Of a stretch of DNA of 64,000 nucleotides, positions 35,178 to 42,804 are shown in pieces. The position numbers were made by a program, and so were the translations under genes. The DNA comes from Haloarchaeobius sp. HME9146 (lineage in GTDB: Archaea > Halobacteriota > Halobacteria > Halobacteriales > Natrialbaceae): positions 2,604,001 through 2,668,000 of the forward strand of contig NZ_JAODVR010000001.1 in assembly GCF_025399835.1 (NCBI RefSeq). The letters are read 5' to 3'. The stretch's first letter is position 1. Every line of letters begins with the position of its first letter. The notes under the pieces are model-generated. The model worked only from the letters and a program-made list of their open reading frames with translations. It did no database searches and was not told the origin of the DNA.

Positions 35178-35968
35178 TCGAGTGCGCTGGCAGCGTTGGC
35201 CGCGGACTCGCCCTCGAACACCACCTGTTCGAGCGCGTCGAGGAGCGCGTGCGGCTCGTCGGCCTGCCAGACGTTCCGGCCCACCGCAAGGCCCGACGCC
35301 CCGGCCTCCATCGCCGTCTCGACGAGTTCGAGGAACTCCCGGGCGCTCGTTTTCGAGCCCCCGCTGAGGACGACCGGCATGTCGGCGGCCGAATCACACG
35401 CCCAGGCCATCGCCTCGGGCGAGCGCGGGTACTTCACCTTCGCCAGGTCCGCACCCAGTTCTAGTGCCACGCGGGTCGCGTACGCGATGGTACCCGGTTT
35501 GCGGTGCTCCTTGATGGCCTGCCCGCGCGGGTAGGACCACATCGCGACCGGGAGGTCGTACTCGCGGGCTGCCTCCTGCACCTCGCGGAAGTCCGCGAAC
35601 ATCTCGGGTTCGCGGTTCGTCCCGGGATAGACCGTGTAGCCGACCGCGTCGGCACCGAGTTCGGCCGCGTACTCCACGGAACACGTCGGTGGGGCGTATG
35701 GCTCGCCCTCCCACAGGCTGCTCGACCCGTTCAATTTCGCGAGCAACGAGACGCTGTCGTCGTACGAGGGATAGTACGTCTCCGCGAGCCCCTTCTGGAC
35801 GGCGAAGCCCGTCACCGCGTCGTGGGTCGCCATCTCGAACACCGTCTCAGGGTTGAGTCGTGCCTCGACACCGTCGAACGCCGTCGGCCCGTGTTCGAGC
35901 CCGTGGTCGTGTGCGAGGATGATTGCCTTGCCGTCTCTCGTCAGCGCCGAGTCCACTTGTGGCTGCAT
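35174..35968 (-). CDS. fba: fructose-bisphosphate aldolase, archaeal class I
   Basis: A 264-residue TIM-barrel aldolase of the archaeal class I (DeoC/LacD-like) type. AIILAHDHGLEHGP near the start is family-typical; the Schiff-base lysine is in LAKVKYPRS (Lys177 or Lys179), followed by VVLSGGSKTSAREFLE and the phosphate-binding GASGLAVGRNVWQ. It cleaves fructose-1,6-bisphosphate to two trioses. I start at the ATG at 35968 (MQPQVDS); the frame continues upstream to a TTG. The promoter carries the AAACAAAC inverted repeat, so GlpR control is likely. Confidence 0.9.
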   Translation of the reverse strand: MQPQVDSALTRDGKAIILAHDHGLEHGPTAFDGVEARLNPETVFEMATHDAVTGFAVQKGLAETYYPSYDDSVSLLAKLNGSSSLWEGEPYAPPTCSVEYAAELGADAVGYTVYPGTNREPEMFADFREVQEAAREYDLPVAMWSYPRGQAIKEHRKPGTIAYATRVALELGADLAKVKYPRSPEAMAWACDSAADMPVVLSGGSKTSAREFLELVETAMEAGASGLAVGRNVWQADEPHALLDALEQVVFEGESAANAASALE

Positions 35969-35983
35969 AGCACGACCGACGGG

Positions 35984-36018
35984 AAACAAACAAAAACAGT
36001 TTTTGAATATGTTTGTTT
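35984..36018 (-). promoter_or_regulatory. fba-fbp promoter with inverted AAACAAAC operator
   Basis: AAACAAAC (35984-35991) and GTTTGTTT (36011-36018) are perfect inverted 8-mers separated by 19 bases. Between them lies an AT-rich stretch with AAAAA-CAG-TTTTT and the TATA-like ATATTCAAAAA on the minus strand. A dimeric repressor on these arms would cover the TATA box. The same 8-mer precedes glpR and ptfC. Confidence 0.6.
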
Positions 36019-36142
36019 ACTATTGTCTCTGTCTGTAATAGGGCTGGTTTCGAAACCTGCTGTCCGGTCTGACCGTCCGAAACCGAGACCAATTCGGCCT
36101 CGGCACCGCGCTTAACCCCTCTGCAGCCGTATCTCTACCCGT

Positions 36143-36286
36143 ATGCCGACCATCGAGATCTCCGAGAAGACCCAGGAGCGACTCGACCGCCTCCGCGAGG
36201 AGGACGAGACAGACGACGAGCTCATCACCGAGCTCATCAACATCTACGAGGCGAGCGAACGGACCCTGTTCCACGCAGGGGACTGA
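36143..36286 (+). CDS. very small antitoxin-like/RHH-like protein
   Basis: A 47-residue protein (MPTIEISEKTQERLDRLREE at the start, ending in EASERTLFHAGD). The start, a beta strand TIEIS followed by a helix with KTQERLDRL, resembles VapB/RHH-type small proteins common in haloarchaea (I recall the name DUF7557 but cannot verify it). No toxin gene is next to it; the neighbour on the opposite strand is a DUF5799-like protein with its stop seven bases away. Probably DNA binding or an orphan antitoxin. Confidence 0.6.
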   Translation: MPTIEISEKTQERLDRLREEDETDDELITELINIYEASERTLFHAGD

Positions 36287-36292
36287 TTCTCT

Positions 36293-36748
36293 CTATTTCT
36301 CTGCCCGGGCGCACACCGAGTCCCACTTGCCCTTCGATTCGAGGTGTGCCTGGAGCGTCTCCGCGTACTCGCTCGCGAGCTTGCTCGCCGCTTCGGTCCG
36401 CTCGGCTTCGCGCTTCTTACCGCCGCCACCCATCCCGAGCGCACTTTTCACGGAGTCGAACAGACCGCCACCGCCGCCACTGCTCCCACCGGAACCACCG
36501 GGGGCCCCACCCATGCCCTGCATCTGCTGTGATATCTTCTCCAGTTCCGGGATGACCGCCGAGAGTTTCTCGTCGTTCGCGACGATACGAGCCTCCTCCG
36601 GGTTCTCGGGGTTCTCTATCTCGAACTCGATGGCGCTCATGATGAGGTCCCACTCCTGGTTCGAGAACTCGGAGTCGAGCACCTCCTGATTGAACTCCTT
36701 GTCGACGGTCATCCGGTCGCCCACGATAGTGTCCTGCCAGTTAGCCAT
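36293..36748 (-). CDS. conserved haloarchaeal protein with glycine-rich linker (DUF5799-like)
   Basis: A 151-residue protein. The N-terminal half MANWQDTIVGDRMTVDKEFN...SNQEWDLIMSAIEFEIENP is mainly helical; a Gly/Ser linker (about residues 85-113: GMGGAPGGSGGSSGGGGG) joins it to a basic helical end (KKREAERTEAASKLASEYAETLQAHL). I start at the ATG at 36748 because family members begin MANWQD; the frame is open to 36823 with GTG. I recall it as DUF5799; no function is known. Convergent with the small gene before it. Confidence 0.65.
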   Translation of the reverse strand: MANWQDTIVGDRMTVDKEFNQEVLDSEFSNQEWDLIMSAIEFEIENPENPEEARIVANDEKLSAVIPELEKISQQMQGMGGAPGGSGGSSGGGGGLFDSVKSALGMGGGGKKREAERTEAASKLASEYAETLQAHLESKGKWDSVCARAEK

Positions 36749-36910
36749 ACCCGATAGTTCGGGGACGGCCCGTATCAGAATTGTGTCTCGCCGAGGACGC
36801 AACCCCAATGGTTTGTCAGGCACGGTATAAAATTATTCTGCCAGTTGGCCGACCGCGACAATCAGGCAGTCGTTTAGTGGTTCTGACACTGGAACCGGGA
36901 ACTGGTCCCC

Positions 36911-37762
36911 ATGGACGAAGACAAGTACCCTCCAGAGACCGATAGACGACGGTTCGTCAAAGGCGTCGTCGGTGGCTCCTCCATGGCAGCCATCACGACT
37001 GCCGGCGCGGCCGCAGTGAACAGCAGCACGACCGACGTGGGCAAGGGCGGCGGGTCAGTGACCTACCGTGCCATCCGGAACACCGACGGCCCCGCCCCGC
37101 GCGGCCTTCCCCAGATACCGCTCGAAACGGACGAGGACGGCTACCTCAAGGGTGTCTGGCCCGAGGCCGAGACCAGAACGCTCGAAGACGGCACCGAGAT
37201 CACCGTCGCCGAGACCGAGATCGCCGGCGTCACCTACTCCTCGCGCTGGTTCCAGTACTGCGGCGTCCAGACGTACCGCAACATCCAGCCCGACTCGGAC
37301 CACGACAACTACCTCCGGTACGAACCCGCGACGACGTACGACTGGCAGCGCCAGGCGGTCGAAGGCGGGGAGAAGGTCCACCCCGAGGACTTCGTGCCCT
37401 ACGAGGACTGGACGAACCACATCGGTGACCCGGGGTACGGCAAACCCGCCGACTGCAACTGGCGTTCCCACGCGGACTCGGTTCCCGCAGAAGAGAGCCT
37501 CGCCGTGCAGGTCATCCGGAGCCCGCTCATCGAGGAAGCCGCGAAGGAGGACGACTGGGTCGCCGCCTCGACGGTAAAGGGCTGTCTCGCCTTCATGAAC
37601 AAGTGCACACACTTCTGTTGCATCCCCGGGTTCAAAGACAGCGGCGACGCGCCGAAGTTCGGTGCGGCGAACAAGAGCTACTGCGGCTGTCACCAGTCGG
37701 TGTACGACCCGTTCGACATCGTCGAGAAGACGTACATCGCGTTGCCGCGGCCTGACGAGTAA
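36911..37762 (+). CDS. petA: Rieske [2Fe-2S] protein of cytochrome bc-type complex
   Basis: A 283-residue protein. DRRRFVKGVVGGSSMAAI is a twin-arginine signal-anchor helix. Cys232-His234-Cys237 (CTHFCC) and Cys258-His261 (CGCH) match the Rieske pattern C-x-H-x2-C ... C-x2-H; a standard Rieske has C-x-H-x16-17-C-x2-H, and here the spacing between the two boxes is 20-21 residues. Extra Cys residues next to the ligands (C236, C238?, C260) may form the stabilising disulfide. It transfers electrons from quinol in the respiratory chain. No cytochrome b gene is adjacent, so its partners lie elsewhere. Confidence 0.8.
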   Translation: MDEDKYPPETDRRRFVKGVVGGSSMAAITTAGAAAVNSSTTDVGKGGGSVTYRAIRNTDGPAPRGLPQIPLETDEDGYLKGVWPEAETRTLEDGTEITVAETEIAGVTYSSRWFQYCGVQTYRNIQPDSDHDNYLRYEPATTYDWQRQAVEGGEKVHPEDFVPYEDWTNHIGDPGYGKPADCNWRSHADSVPAEESLAVQVIRSPLIEEAAKEDDWVAASTVKGCLAFMNKCTHFCCIPGFKDSGDAPKFGAANKSYCGCHQSVYDPFDIVEKTYIALPRPDE

Positions 37763-37798
37763 GACCGCAACACGGCCGGGGCGGCCGACCGAAACCGG

Positions 37799-38191
37799 TT
37801 AGAACGCGCCGTCTTCGAGTTCGACCGTCGCGTGCAGGCTCTCCTTGAGCGCGTCGTGGACCTTACAGAGGGCCTCTGCTCGCTCGACGACGGCGTCGGC
37901 CTTGTCGCCGACCTCGTTCTCGACCTGCACGTCGAACGTGATGGCGTCGAGTTTGTCGTCGTCGTTGAGGTCACCGGTGGTGTGGATCTCGACACGGCCG
38001 AGGTCGCCGGCCTTGCGCTGCTCGGCGGCGACGCGGAGCGCGGGCACGAAACACGCCGCGTAGGAGGCCAGCAGGCTCTCGAGTGTGTCCGGTGCGGCCT
38101 CACCGGTCGCGTCGATGCTGGTCTCGAAGTCGCGAATTTCGTTCGTCGCGCTGAACCCCTCCTCGGAGATGGTACGGACTTCCTTGGACAT
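37799..38191 (-). CDS. OsmC family peroxiredoxin-like protein
   Basis: A 130-residue OsmC/Ohr-type protein. The two redox cysteines are at Cys47 (ASYAACFVPALRVAAEQ) and Cys109 (ERAEALCKVHDALK). Family members reduce organic hydroperoxides with a thiol donor. Fold order (beta sheet start, long central helix, C-terminal helix with the second Cys) is complete. Convergent with petA, 36 bases between stops. A TTAAC/TACTTAA element lies close upstream on the minus strand. Confidence 0.85.
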   Translation of the reverse strand: MSKEVRTISEEGFSATNEIRDFETSIDATGEAAPDTLESLLASYAACFVPALRVAAEQRKAGDLGRVEIHTTGDLNDDDKLDAITFDVQVENEVGDKADAVVERAEALCKVHDALKESLHATVELEDGAF

Positions 38192-38419
38192 TGCGTTAAG
38201 TACATCTCACGGAAGCGGGGTAAGCGTTGGCCTCCCGGTGGTTGCTGTCGCCGTCTCGGACGCGGAGCGAGCGCGCGTGTTGACCCTCGAAACCGCACGA
38301 CTCCGGTCGATTCTGGGACCATCGTGGGACGAATCTGGGTCTAACCTGTGGTCGAGTTTCGTGTAACCTCGGCGAACGCTCTTTAGCTACTTCGGGCTCT
38401 CTGCATCTGGAGTTCAGAC

Positions 38420-39703
38420 ATGAAAGCACGAACGATGACCGCGGTCGGGTTCGCCGCCCTGCTCCTCACGTCGAGTGTGTTCGGCGTGGTGGCTGCGACG
38501 CCCGACGAGACGACGACCGACCCCGAATCGACCGGCGACTGGACCGCCGAACTGACCTGGTACCTCGGACTGTTCGACCTGAGCGACGACCAGGTCGACG
38601 CCATCGTTGCCGAGGCCCAGCGCATGCACGACGACGGCGCGACCGCACACGAGATACGTCGCGAGGTCGTCGACTCGCTTCGCCAGTACGGCGTCGACGA
38701 GCGCGAGATTCGCGAGAAGGGCCAGCTGCGTGTCCTGTACAACCTCAAGACGCACTACGACCTGACCGCCGCCCAGCTCGACGAGCTGACGACGATGGTC
38801 GTCACGATGTACGAGGATGGCGAGGCCATCCCCGAAATCAAGCACGCCGTCGTCTGGCAGCTCCAGGACTACGGCGTCGACACGAGCGACCTCGAAGAGC
38901 GCATGTGGCAGGCACGGTACGACCACCTGCTGAAGCGGTACGACCTGACCGAGTCCGAAGCCCAGCTCATCGTCGACGACGCCCGTGCCCTGTTCGAGGA
39001 CGGCGCGACCTGGGACGACATCCAGGACTCGGTGCGCTCGCACCTCCGCGAGTTCGACGCCCAGCGCGTCGACCAGGGCCACTGGCGCGACAAGCTCCAG
39101 CACGTCAAGAAGGTCCACGACCTGGCCCACCGGTACGGCCTCAGTGCCGAGGAGATCCGTGACGTGGCCACCACGGCCCGTGAGATGAAGGCCGACGGCG
39201 CGAGCGACGAGGAGATTCGCACCGCGGTCGGCGAACTGGTCCGTGACTACGCCAGCGACGACCGCCCCACGGACGGCAGCGACCGGCTCAGCCAGCTCGC
39301 CGAGCGCCTGCAGGCGAACTTCCCCCTGACCGACGGCGAGGTCCGCGACATCGTCTCGACCGCCGAAACGATGCACGAGAACGGTGCCGACCGCGAGGAT
39401 ATCAAGCAGATGGTCCGCGAGAAGGTGACGCAGTACACCGCTGACGACCGCAAGAAGGTCGTCGCGAAGCGCGTTGCCCACCACCTGCACGCCGAGTACG
39501 ACCTGACCCGCGAGGAGATTCACACGGTCCTCGTGGAGGCCCGTGACCTCCGGAACGACGGTGCGTCCTGGGCCGAGGTCCGCGAGTACATCACGGACCG
39601 CGCCGAGGAGCTCTCGGGTGACGACGCCACCGGGGAGGCCGACCCCGAGCGTCCCGACGATGCGGACGAGACGGACTCCCGGCGACTCGTCGCCCCGGCC
39701 TGA
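38420..39703 (+). CDS. secreted protein of six ~60-residue helical repeats, function unknown
   Basis: A 427-residue protein. Residues 1-26 form a Sec signal peptide (TAVGFAALLLTSSVFGVVAA). Six repeats start near residues 49, 109, 169, 235, 297 and 356, each of the form (Y/F)-D/G-LT-x5-hydrophobic helix-DGA-x3-EI-x3-V-x2-L-x-Y. Examples are YDLTESEAQLIVDDARALFE and YGLSAEEIRDVATTAREMKA. They predict helix-turn-helix pairs forming a solenoid or rod. The DGA-x-x-EI turn is the best-conserved spot. The C-terminal 30 residues are acidic and disordered. No catalytic residues are recurrent, so a binding or structural role outside the cell is likely. It has no recognised relatives in my memory. Confidence 0.75.
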   Translation: MKARTMTAVGFAALLLTSSVFGVVAATPDETTTDPESTGDWTAELTWYLGLFDLSDDQVDAIVAEAQRMHDDGATAHEIRREVVDSLRQYGVDEREIREKGQLRVLYNLKTHYDLTAAQLDELTTMVVTMYEDGEAIPEIKHAVVWQLQDYGVDTSDLEERMWQARYDHLLKRYDLTESEAQLIVDDARALFEDGATWDDIQDSVRSHLREFDAQRVDQGHWRDKLQHVKKVHDLAHRYGLSAEEIRDVATTAREMKADGASDEEIRTAVGELVRDYASDDRPTDGSDRLSQLAERLQANFPLTDGEVRDIVSTAETMHENGADREDIKQMVREKVTQYTADDRKKVVAKRVAHHLHAEYDLTREEIHTVLVEARDLRNDGASWAEVREYITDRAEELSGDDATGEADPERPDDADETDSRRLVAPA

Positions 39704-39783
39704 GCTGACAGCCGGCCCTCCGAGTGTCACCCCCCGACCCCCGTGACTTATTACAGCGTTCGCGGTACAGGAAACAGACATCG

Positions 39784-40077
39784 ATGCGAAAGGTGCTCTG
39801 GTGGCTCATCGGCGGTGCTCGCGGGGGTCGGAACCGCCTGCGCATCGTCTACGCGCTGGACCAGAAACCGATGAACACCAACCAGCTGTCGAACGCACTC
39901 GACCTCGACTACAAGACGGTGCAACACCACCTCGAACTCCTGACCGAGAACAACGTACTGATGACCATGGGCGACGACTACGGCAAGACCTACTTTCTGA
40001 CCGACCAGATGGAAGCGAACATGGACGTCCTCGACGAGATCGCCGAGCAGGCGGACCTGGGTGATGTGGATGTCTGA
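39784..40077 (+). CDS. winged-helix (ArsR-like) transcriptional regulator
   Basis: A 97-residue protein. RNRLRIVYALDQKPMNTNQLSNALDLDYKTVQHHLELLTENNVL is the winged helix, with NQLSNALDLDYKTVQHHLELL as HTH and GKTYFLTDQM as the wing. The final acidic helix may mediate dimerisation. It starts with MRKVLWWLIGG, an unusually hydrophobic N-terminus. The next gene, a membrane protein, starts inside its last eight bases, so the two are a coupled pair. A CTTATTAC element lies 33-38 bases before the ATG. Confidence 0.75.
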   Translation: MRKVLWWLIGGARGGRNRLRIVYALDQKPMNTNQLSNALDLDYKTVQHHLELLTENNVLMTMGDDYGKTYFLTDQMEANMDVLDEIAEQADLGDVDV

Positions 40078-40492
40078 GGTCCGTGCGGGCCGCCGGACGC
40101 TCGCCGTCGCGCTCGTCGCATTCCTCGTCGCCATCGTCGCGACGTTCCTGTTCACGCGCCTCGTCGGCCGGCTCCCGTTGACCGACCATCCCGAAATCGC
40201 CATCCAGCTGGTGGTGAAGATGTTCGTCTCGACGTTCACCGTCGTCCTGCTCATCGCCCTGACGATGAACTACCTCACCGTCTACCGCGAGCTTCCGAAC
40301 CGGTTCACGCTGAGTCTCATCATCTTCTGCCTCTCGCTGCTGCTGTACGCTCTGACGTCGGTCCCCATCGTCGCGATGATATTCGGCGGCTTCCGGCAGG
40401 GACTCGCCGCGAGTATCGGCCCGTTCGCGTTCATCCCCGACATGTTCGCGAGCATCGCGGTGTTGATACTGTTGCACCAGAGCTACGAGTGA
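40070..40492 (+). CDS. four-helix membrane protein coupled to the HTH gene
   Basis: A 140-residue protein with four hydrophobic segments (about residues 11-31, 45-66, 75-95 and 112-136) and few charged residues. Starts at 40061 (GTG), 40064 (ATG) and 40070 (ATG) are all in frame and all overlap the regulator gene; I favour 40070 (MSEVRAG). No family name was recognised. The pairing of a small wHTH protein with a small membrane protein recurs at 42069-42757 and suggests a membrane sensor-regulator unit. Confidence 0.65.
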   Translation: MSEVRAGRRTLAVALVAFLVAIVATFLFTRLVGRLPLTDHPEIAIQLVVKMFVSTFTVVLLIALTMNYLTVYRELPNRFTLSLIIFCLSLLLYALTSVPIVAMIFGGFRQGLAASIGPFAFIPDMFASIAVLILLHQSYE

Positions 40493-40524
40493 CCGAGTTC
40501 GGCTGAAAAGTAAGAACGGTCGGG

Positions 40525-41265
40525 TTACCGGTCCAGCAGGTTCTCGCTCAGCTCCCAGGACTCGTCGCCCTCGAGGACGACGACCTCGGCGTCGCTGCCC
40601 GTGGCCGTGACCTCGCGTGCGAAGTCGTTGGGGTCCTGCTCGATGGGCGGGAACGTGTCGTAGTGCATCGGGAACGCGTAGTCCACGTCCAGCCAGTCGA
40701 CCGCGATGGCGGCCTGCCACGGCCCCATGGTGAAGTGGTCGCCGATGGGGAGGGCGGCCGCGTCGGGCTCGAGGTGCGGGCCGATGACGTCACGCATCTC
40801 GGTCATCAGTGCGGTGTCGCCCGCGTGATAGAAGGTCTCGGACTCCTTGTCGTCGACCTGCGTCGGCTTCGTGTTCGAGATGATGAAGCCGCCCGGCATC
40901 CCGCCGGAGGTGCCGTAGCTGGTGTCCATCCCGTTGGTGTGGTCGGCGCGGTGCATCGTGATGTAGGCGTCGCCACACTCGACGGTGCCGCCGAGGTTCA
41001 TGCCCATGCCGCCGACTGCCTCGTACTCGCCGAACTCGTCGCGGCAGTACTCGACGACCTCGGGTGTGGCGACGAGTTTCGTCCCCTCGTAGCGGTCCAC
41101 GTCGCCGATGTGGTCGGCGTGCCCGTGTGTGAGGAGCAGGTAGTCCGGGTCCAGCTCCTCGGGGTCGGTCGACGTCTTCGGGTTGTCGAAGAACGGGTCG
41201 ATGAGCAGCTCTGTATCGCCGACCGTCACGGACCACGTCGAGTGGCCGTACCAGGTGAGTTGCAT
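40525..41265 (-). CDS. UPF0173-type metal-dependent hydrolase (MBL fold)
   Basis: A 246-residue metallo-beta-lactamase-fold protein. [13 protein letters not shown] is the UPF0173 start; [10 protein letters not shown] gives the metal ligands His47, His49, Asp51 and His52; YHAGDTAL provides another Asp, and FPMHYDTFP the last His. The substrate is unknown; relatives act on phosphodiesters or lactones. Convergent with the membrane protein gene before it. Confidence 0.85.
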   Translation of the reverse strand: MQLTWYGHSTWSVTVGDTELLIDPFFDNPKTSTDPEELDPDYLLLTHGHADHIGDVDRYEGTKLVATPEVVEYCRDEFGEYEAVGGMGMNLGGTVECGDAYITMHRADHTNGMDTSYGTSGGMPGGFIISNTKPTQVDDKESETFYHAGDTALMTEMRDVIGPHLEPDAAALPIGDHFTMGPWQAAIAVDWLDVDYAFPMHYDTFPPIEQDPNDFAREVTATGSDAEVVVLEGDESWELSENLLDR

Positions 41266-41336
41266 GGCAACTGGTACTACTCCCGAGATACACTTAAAAC
41301 TGCACGCGGCGGCAGGGCTGGTCCCGTGTCCGACGG

Positions 41337-41345
41337 GTTATATGA
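41337..41345 (+). promoter_or_regulatory. TATA element of the 41369 gene
   Basis: GTTATATGA is centred 28 bases before the ATG at 41369. It overlaps the in-frame ATG at 41342 and so argues against that upstream start. Confidence 0.5.
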
Positions 41346-41368
41346 GTCGGACTCACGTAGCCGACGGC

Positions 41369-41632
41369 ATGCTCGCGTTACAGCTCAGTGACTTCATGCT
41401 CGAACTCAAGGAGGGCTCCATCAAGAACGTCGGTCCGGCGAACAAGTCGGGGTCGGCGAAACTGTTCGACGTCGCGGAGGCAGAGGCACGGGAGTTCGGC
41501 GACAAGCGCGTGAAGCTGGTCTGCGAAGACGACGACGGAAACGAGGTCCAGGTCGCGCTCTTCCCGGAACAGGTGCGGTCGCTTACGGACGATATCGAGA
41601 AACTCGAAGAGGAGTCCCCGGTGTTCGAGTGA
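41369..41632 (+). CDS. small conserved haloarchaeal protein
   Basis: An 87-residue soluble protein: MLALQLSDFMLELKEGSIKN, then KLFDVAEAEAREFGDKRVKLVCEDDDGNEVQVALFPEQVRSL. A short alpha/beta fold with a helix for the last 15 residues; single Cys, no motif. I place the start at 41369, not 41342, because of the TATA spacing. Function unknown; divergent from the MBL hydrolase. Confidence 0.65.
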   Translation: MLALQLSDFMLELKEGSIKNVGPANKSGSAKLFDVAEAEAREFGDKRVKLVCEDDDGNEVQVALFPEQVRSLTDDIEKLEEESPVFE

Positions 41633-41727
41633 ACCCCGGAACCACCAGTGTGGGATACGCACGCCGGCAGGGCAGTACCCAGCTACCCGGCCGGCAGGTT
41701 GGTCGATTCGTCGGTCGAGTGCCCGAA

Positions 41728-41928
41728 TCAGGCGTTGTTCATCCGCTGGCTGGAGCGCTCGCCACACGTCTGGCACTCCTTGACGCGGTACGGTTCGCGG
41801 GAGAACTGCGCGTTCTCCGTCTTGGAACTCTCGGTGATGATCTGGACGGAGACCTTGTGTAGCGTCTCCGTGCTGCAGCAATCGCAGTGTTCGGTCAGCC
41901 CGTTGAATGAGTCGTCAGTCGTTGCCAT
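41728..41928 (-). CDS. small zinc-ribbon protein
   Basis: A 66-residue protein with two CxxC-type knuckles: HCDCCS (residues about 14-19) and ECQTCGE (about 51-57), so probably one zinc ion in a ribbon. The middle is a beta-hairpin (ETLHKVSVQIITES). Such mini zinc-fingers are common in haloarchaea and mostly uncharacterised. A TATA element GTTATAATG (41949-41957, minus-strand reading CATTATAAC) lies 25 bases before the start. Confidence 0.7.
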   Translation of the reverse strand: MATTDDSFNGLTEHCDCCSTETLHKVSVQIITESSKTENAQFSREPYRVKECQTCGERSSQRMNNA

Positions 41929-42068
41929 ATCTGAAGATTACCCTCTACTGTTATAATGCCACATTAGCGTTTTCAAGCTGAGAAATAACCCTGTTGTACC
42001 ACCAGGTGGTGAATTTTGACACTGTTCAGACCGGGTACAAAAACCTTATATTTCGTAACCGGTGACGT

Positions 42069-42422
42069 ATGTGCGTGGACGACGAGCGGCCAATCGAGGA
42101 GATTCTGGACACCATCGGCGACGAGCACGCACGCGAAGTGCTCGCCGCGGTCAGCGAGGAGCCTCGCTCGGCCAAGCAGGTCGCCGAATTCTGTGACCTC
42201 TCCCTCCCAACGGTGTACCGGCGAATCGAGATGCTCAAAGAACACCAGCTCGTCACCTCAGAGACCCTCGTCGCGAAAGACGGGAACCACTACGACGCCA
42301 TCAAGTCGAACTTCGACGCGACGGTCATCCGTCTCAAAGAGGACGAGTACGACATCCGGATCTACCGCAAGGAGAACCTGCCGGACCGGTTCTCCAGTCT
42401 GTGGGACGAGCTCGGTCGCTGA
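42069..42422 (+). CDS. winged-helix (ArsR-like) transcriptional regulator
   Basis: A 117-residue protein with DERPIEEILDTIGDEHAREVL, then the HTH SAKQVAEFCDLSLPTVYRRIEMLKEHQLV and a wing with KDGNHYDAIKSNFDATVIRL. The TATA box CTTATATTT (42045-42053) is only 21 bases before the ATG, but 27 before the in-frame GTG at 42075, so the true start may be GTG 42075 (MDDERPIEE). The gene is followed after 53 bases by a membrane protein gene with its own weak promoter. Confidence 0.78.
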   Translation: MCVDDERPIEEILDTIGDEHAREVLAAVSEEPRSAKQVAEFCDLSLPTVYRRIEMLKEHQLVTSETLVAKDGNHYDAIKSNFDATVIRLKEDEYDIRIYRKENLPDRFSSLWDELGR

Positions 42423-42475
42423 CCGGGCTCCGGCGGTGCAGTTATGTTCTCGGGCACAGTAGCAGGAGAGCAACC

Positions 42476-42757
42476 GTGGTAGAGTTGCTCGAAATCGCTG
42501 GAATGGTGCTGATGTTGATGCGTCTCATCCTGTTCGCGCTCGCGCTGGGATTGACCTTCATCAGTTTTCAGGCGTACAATCAGAAGGGCGGTAAACGGCT
42601 CGAATCGGCGTTCATCGGCTTCGCCTTCATCAGTATGGGCGTCGCCCTGACCAACATCAGCATGCAGATAACGGAAGGCGTCATCTACTTCAACATCGCC
42701 GAAACGGTGCCGTTCATCGTGGGGTTCAGCATGCTGTATCTCTCCTTGTACCGCTGA
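42476..42757 (+). CDS. small three-helix membrane protein (DUF7521-like), paired with wHTH gene
   Basis: A 93-residue protein beginning with GTG: MVELLEIAGMVLMLMRLILF. Three hydrophobic segments (about 7-28, 42-60 and 68-90) with a short basic loop NQKGGKR between the first two. It resembles small membrane proteins found beside ArsR-type regulators in haloarchaea, recalled as DUF7521 without verification. A GTTATG element about 33 bases before the GTG may be its promoter. Confidence 0.65.
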   Translation: MVELLEIAGMVLMLMRLILFALALGLTFISFQAYNQKGGKRLESAFIGFAFISMGVALTNISMQITEGVIYFNIAETVPFIVGFSMLYLSLYR

Positions 42758-42804
42758 GCGAGTTTCGACAACAGTTTTAGGCCGGGTCCATTCTACTCCG
42801 GCAA

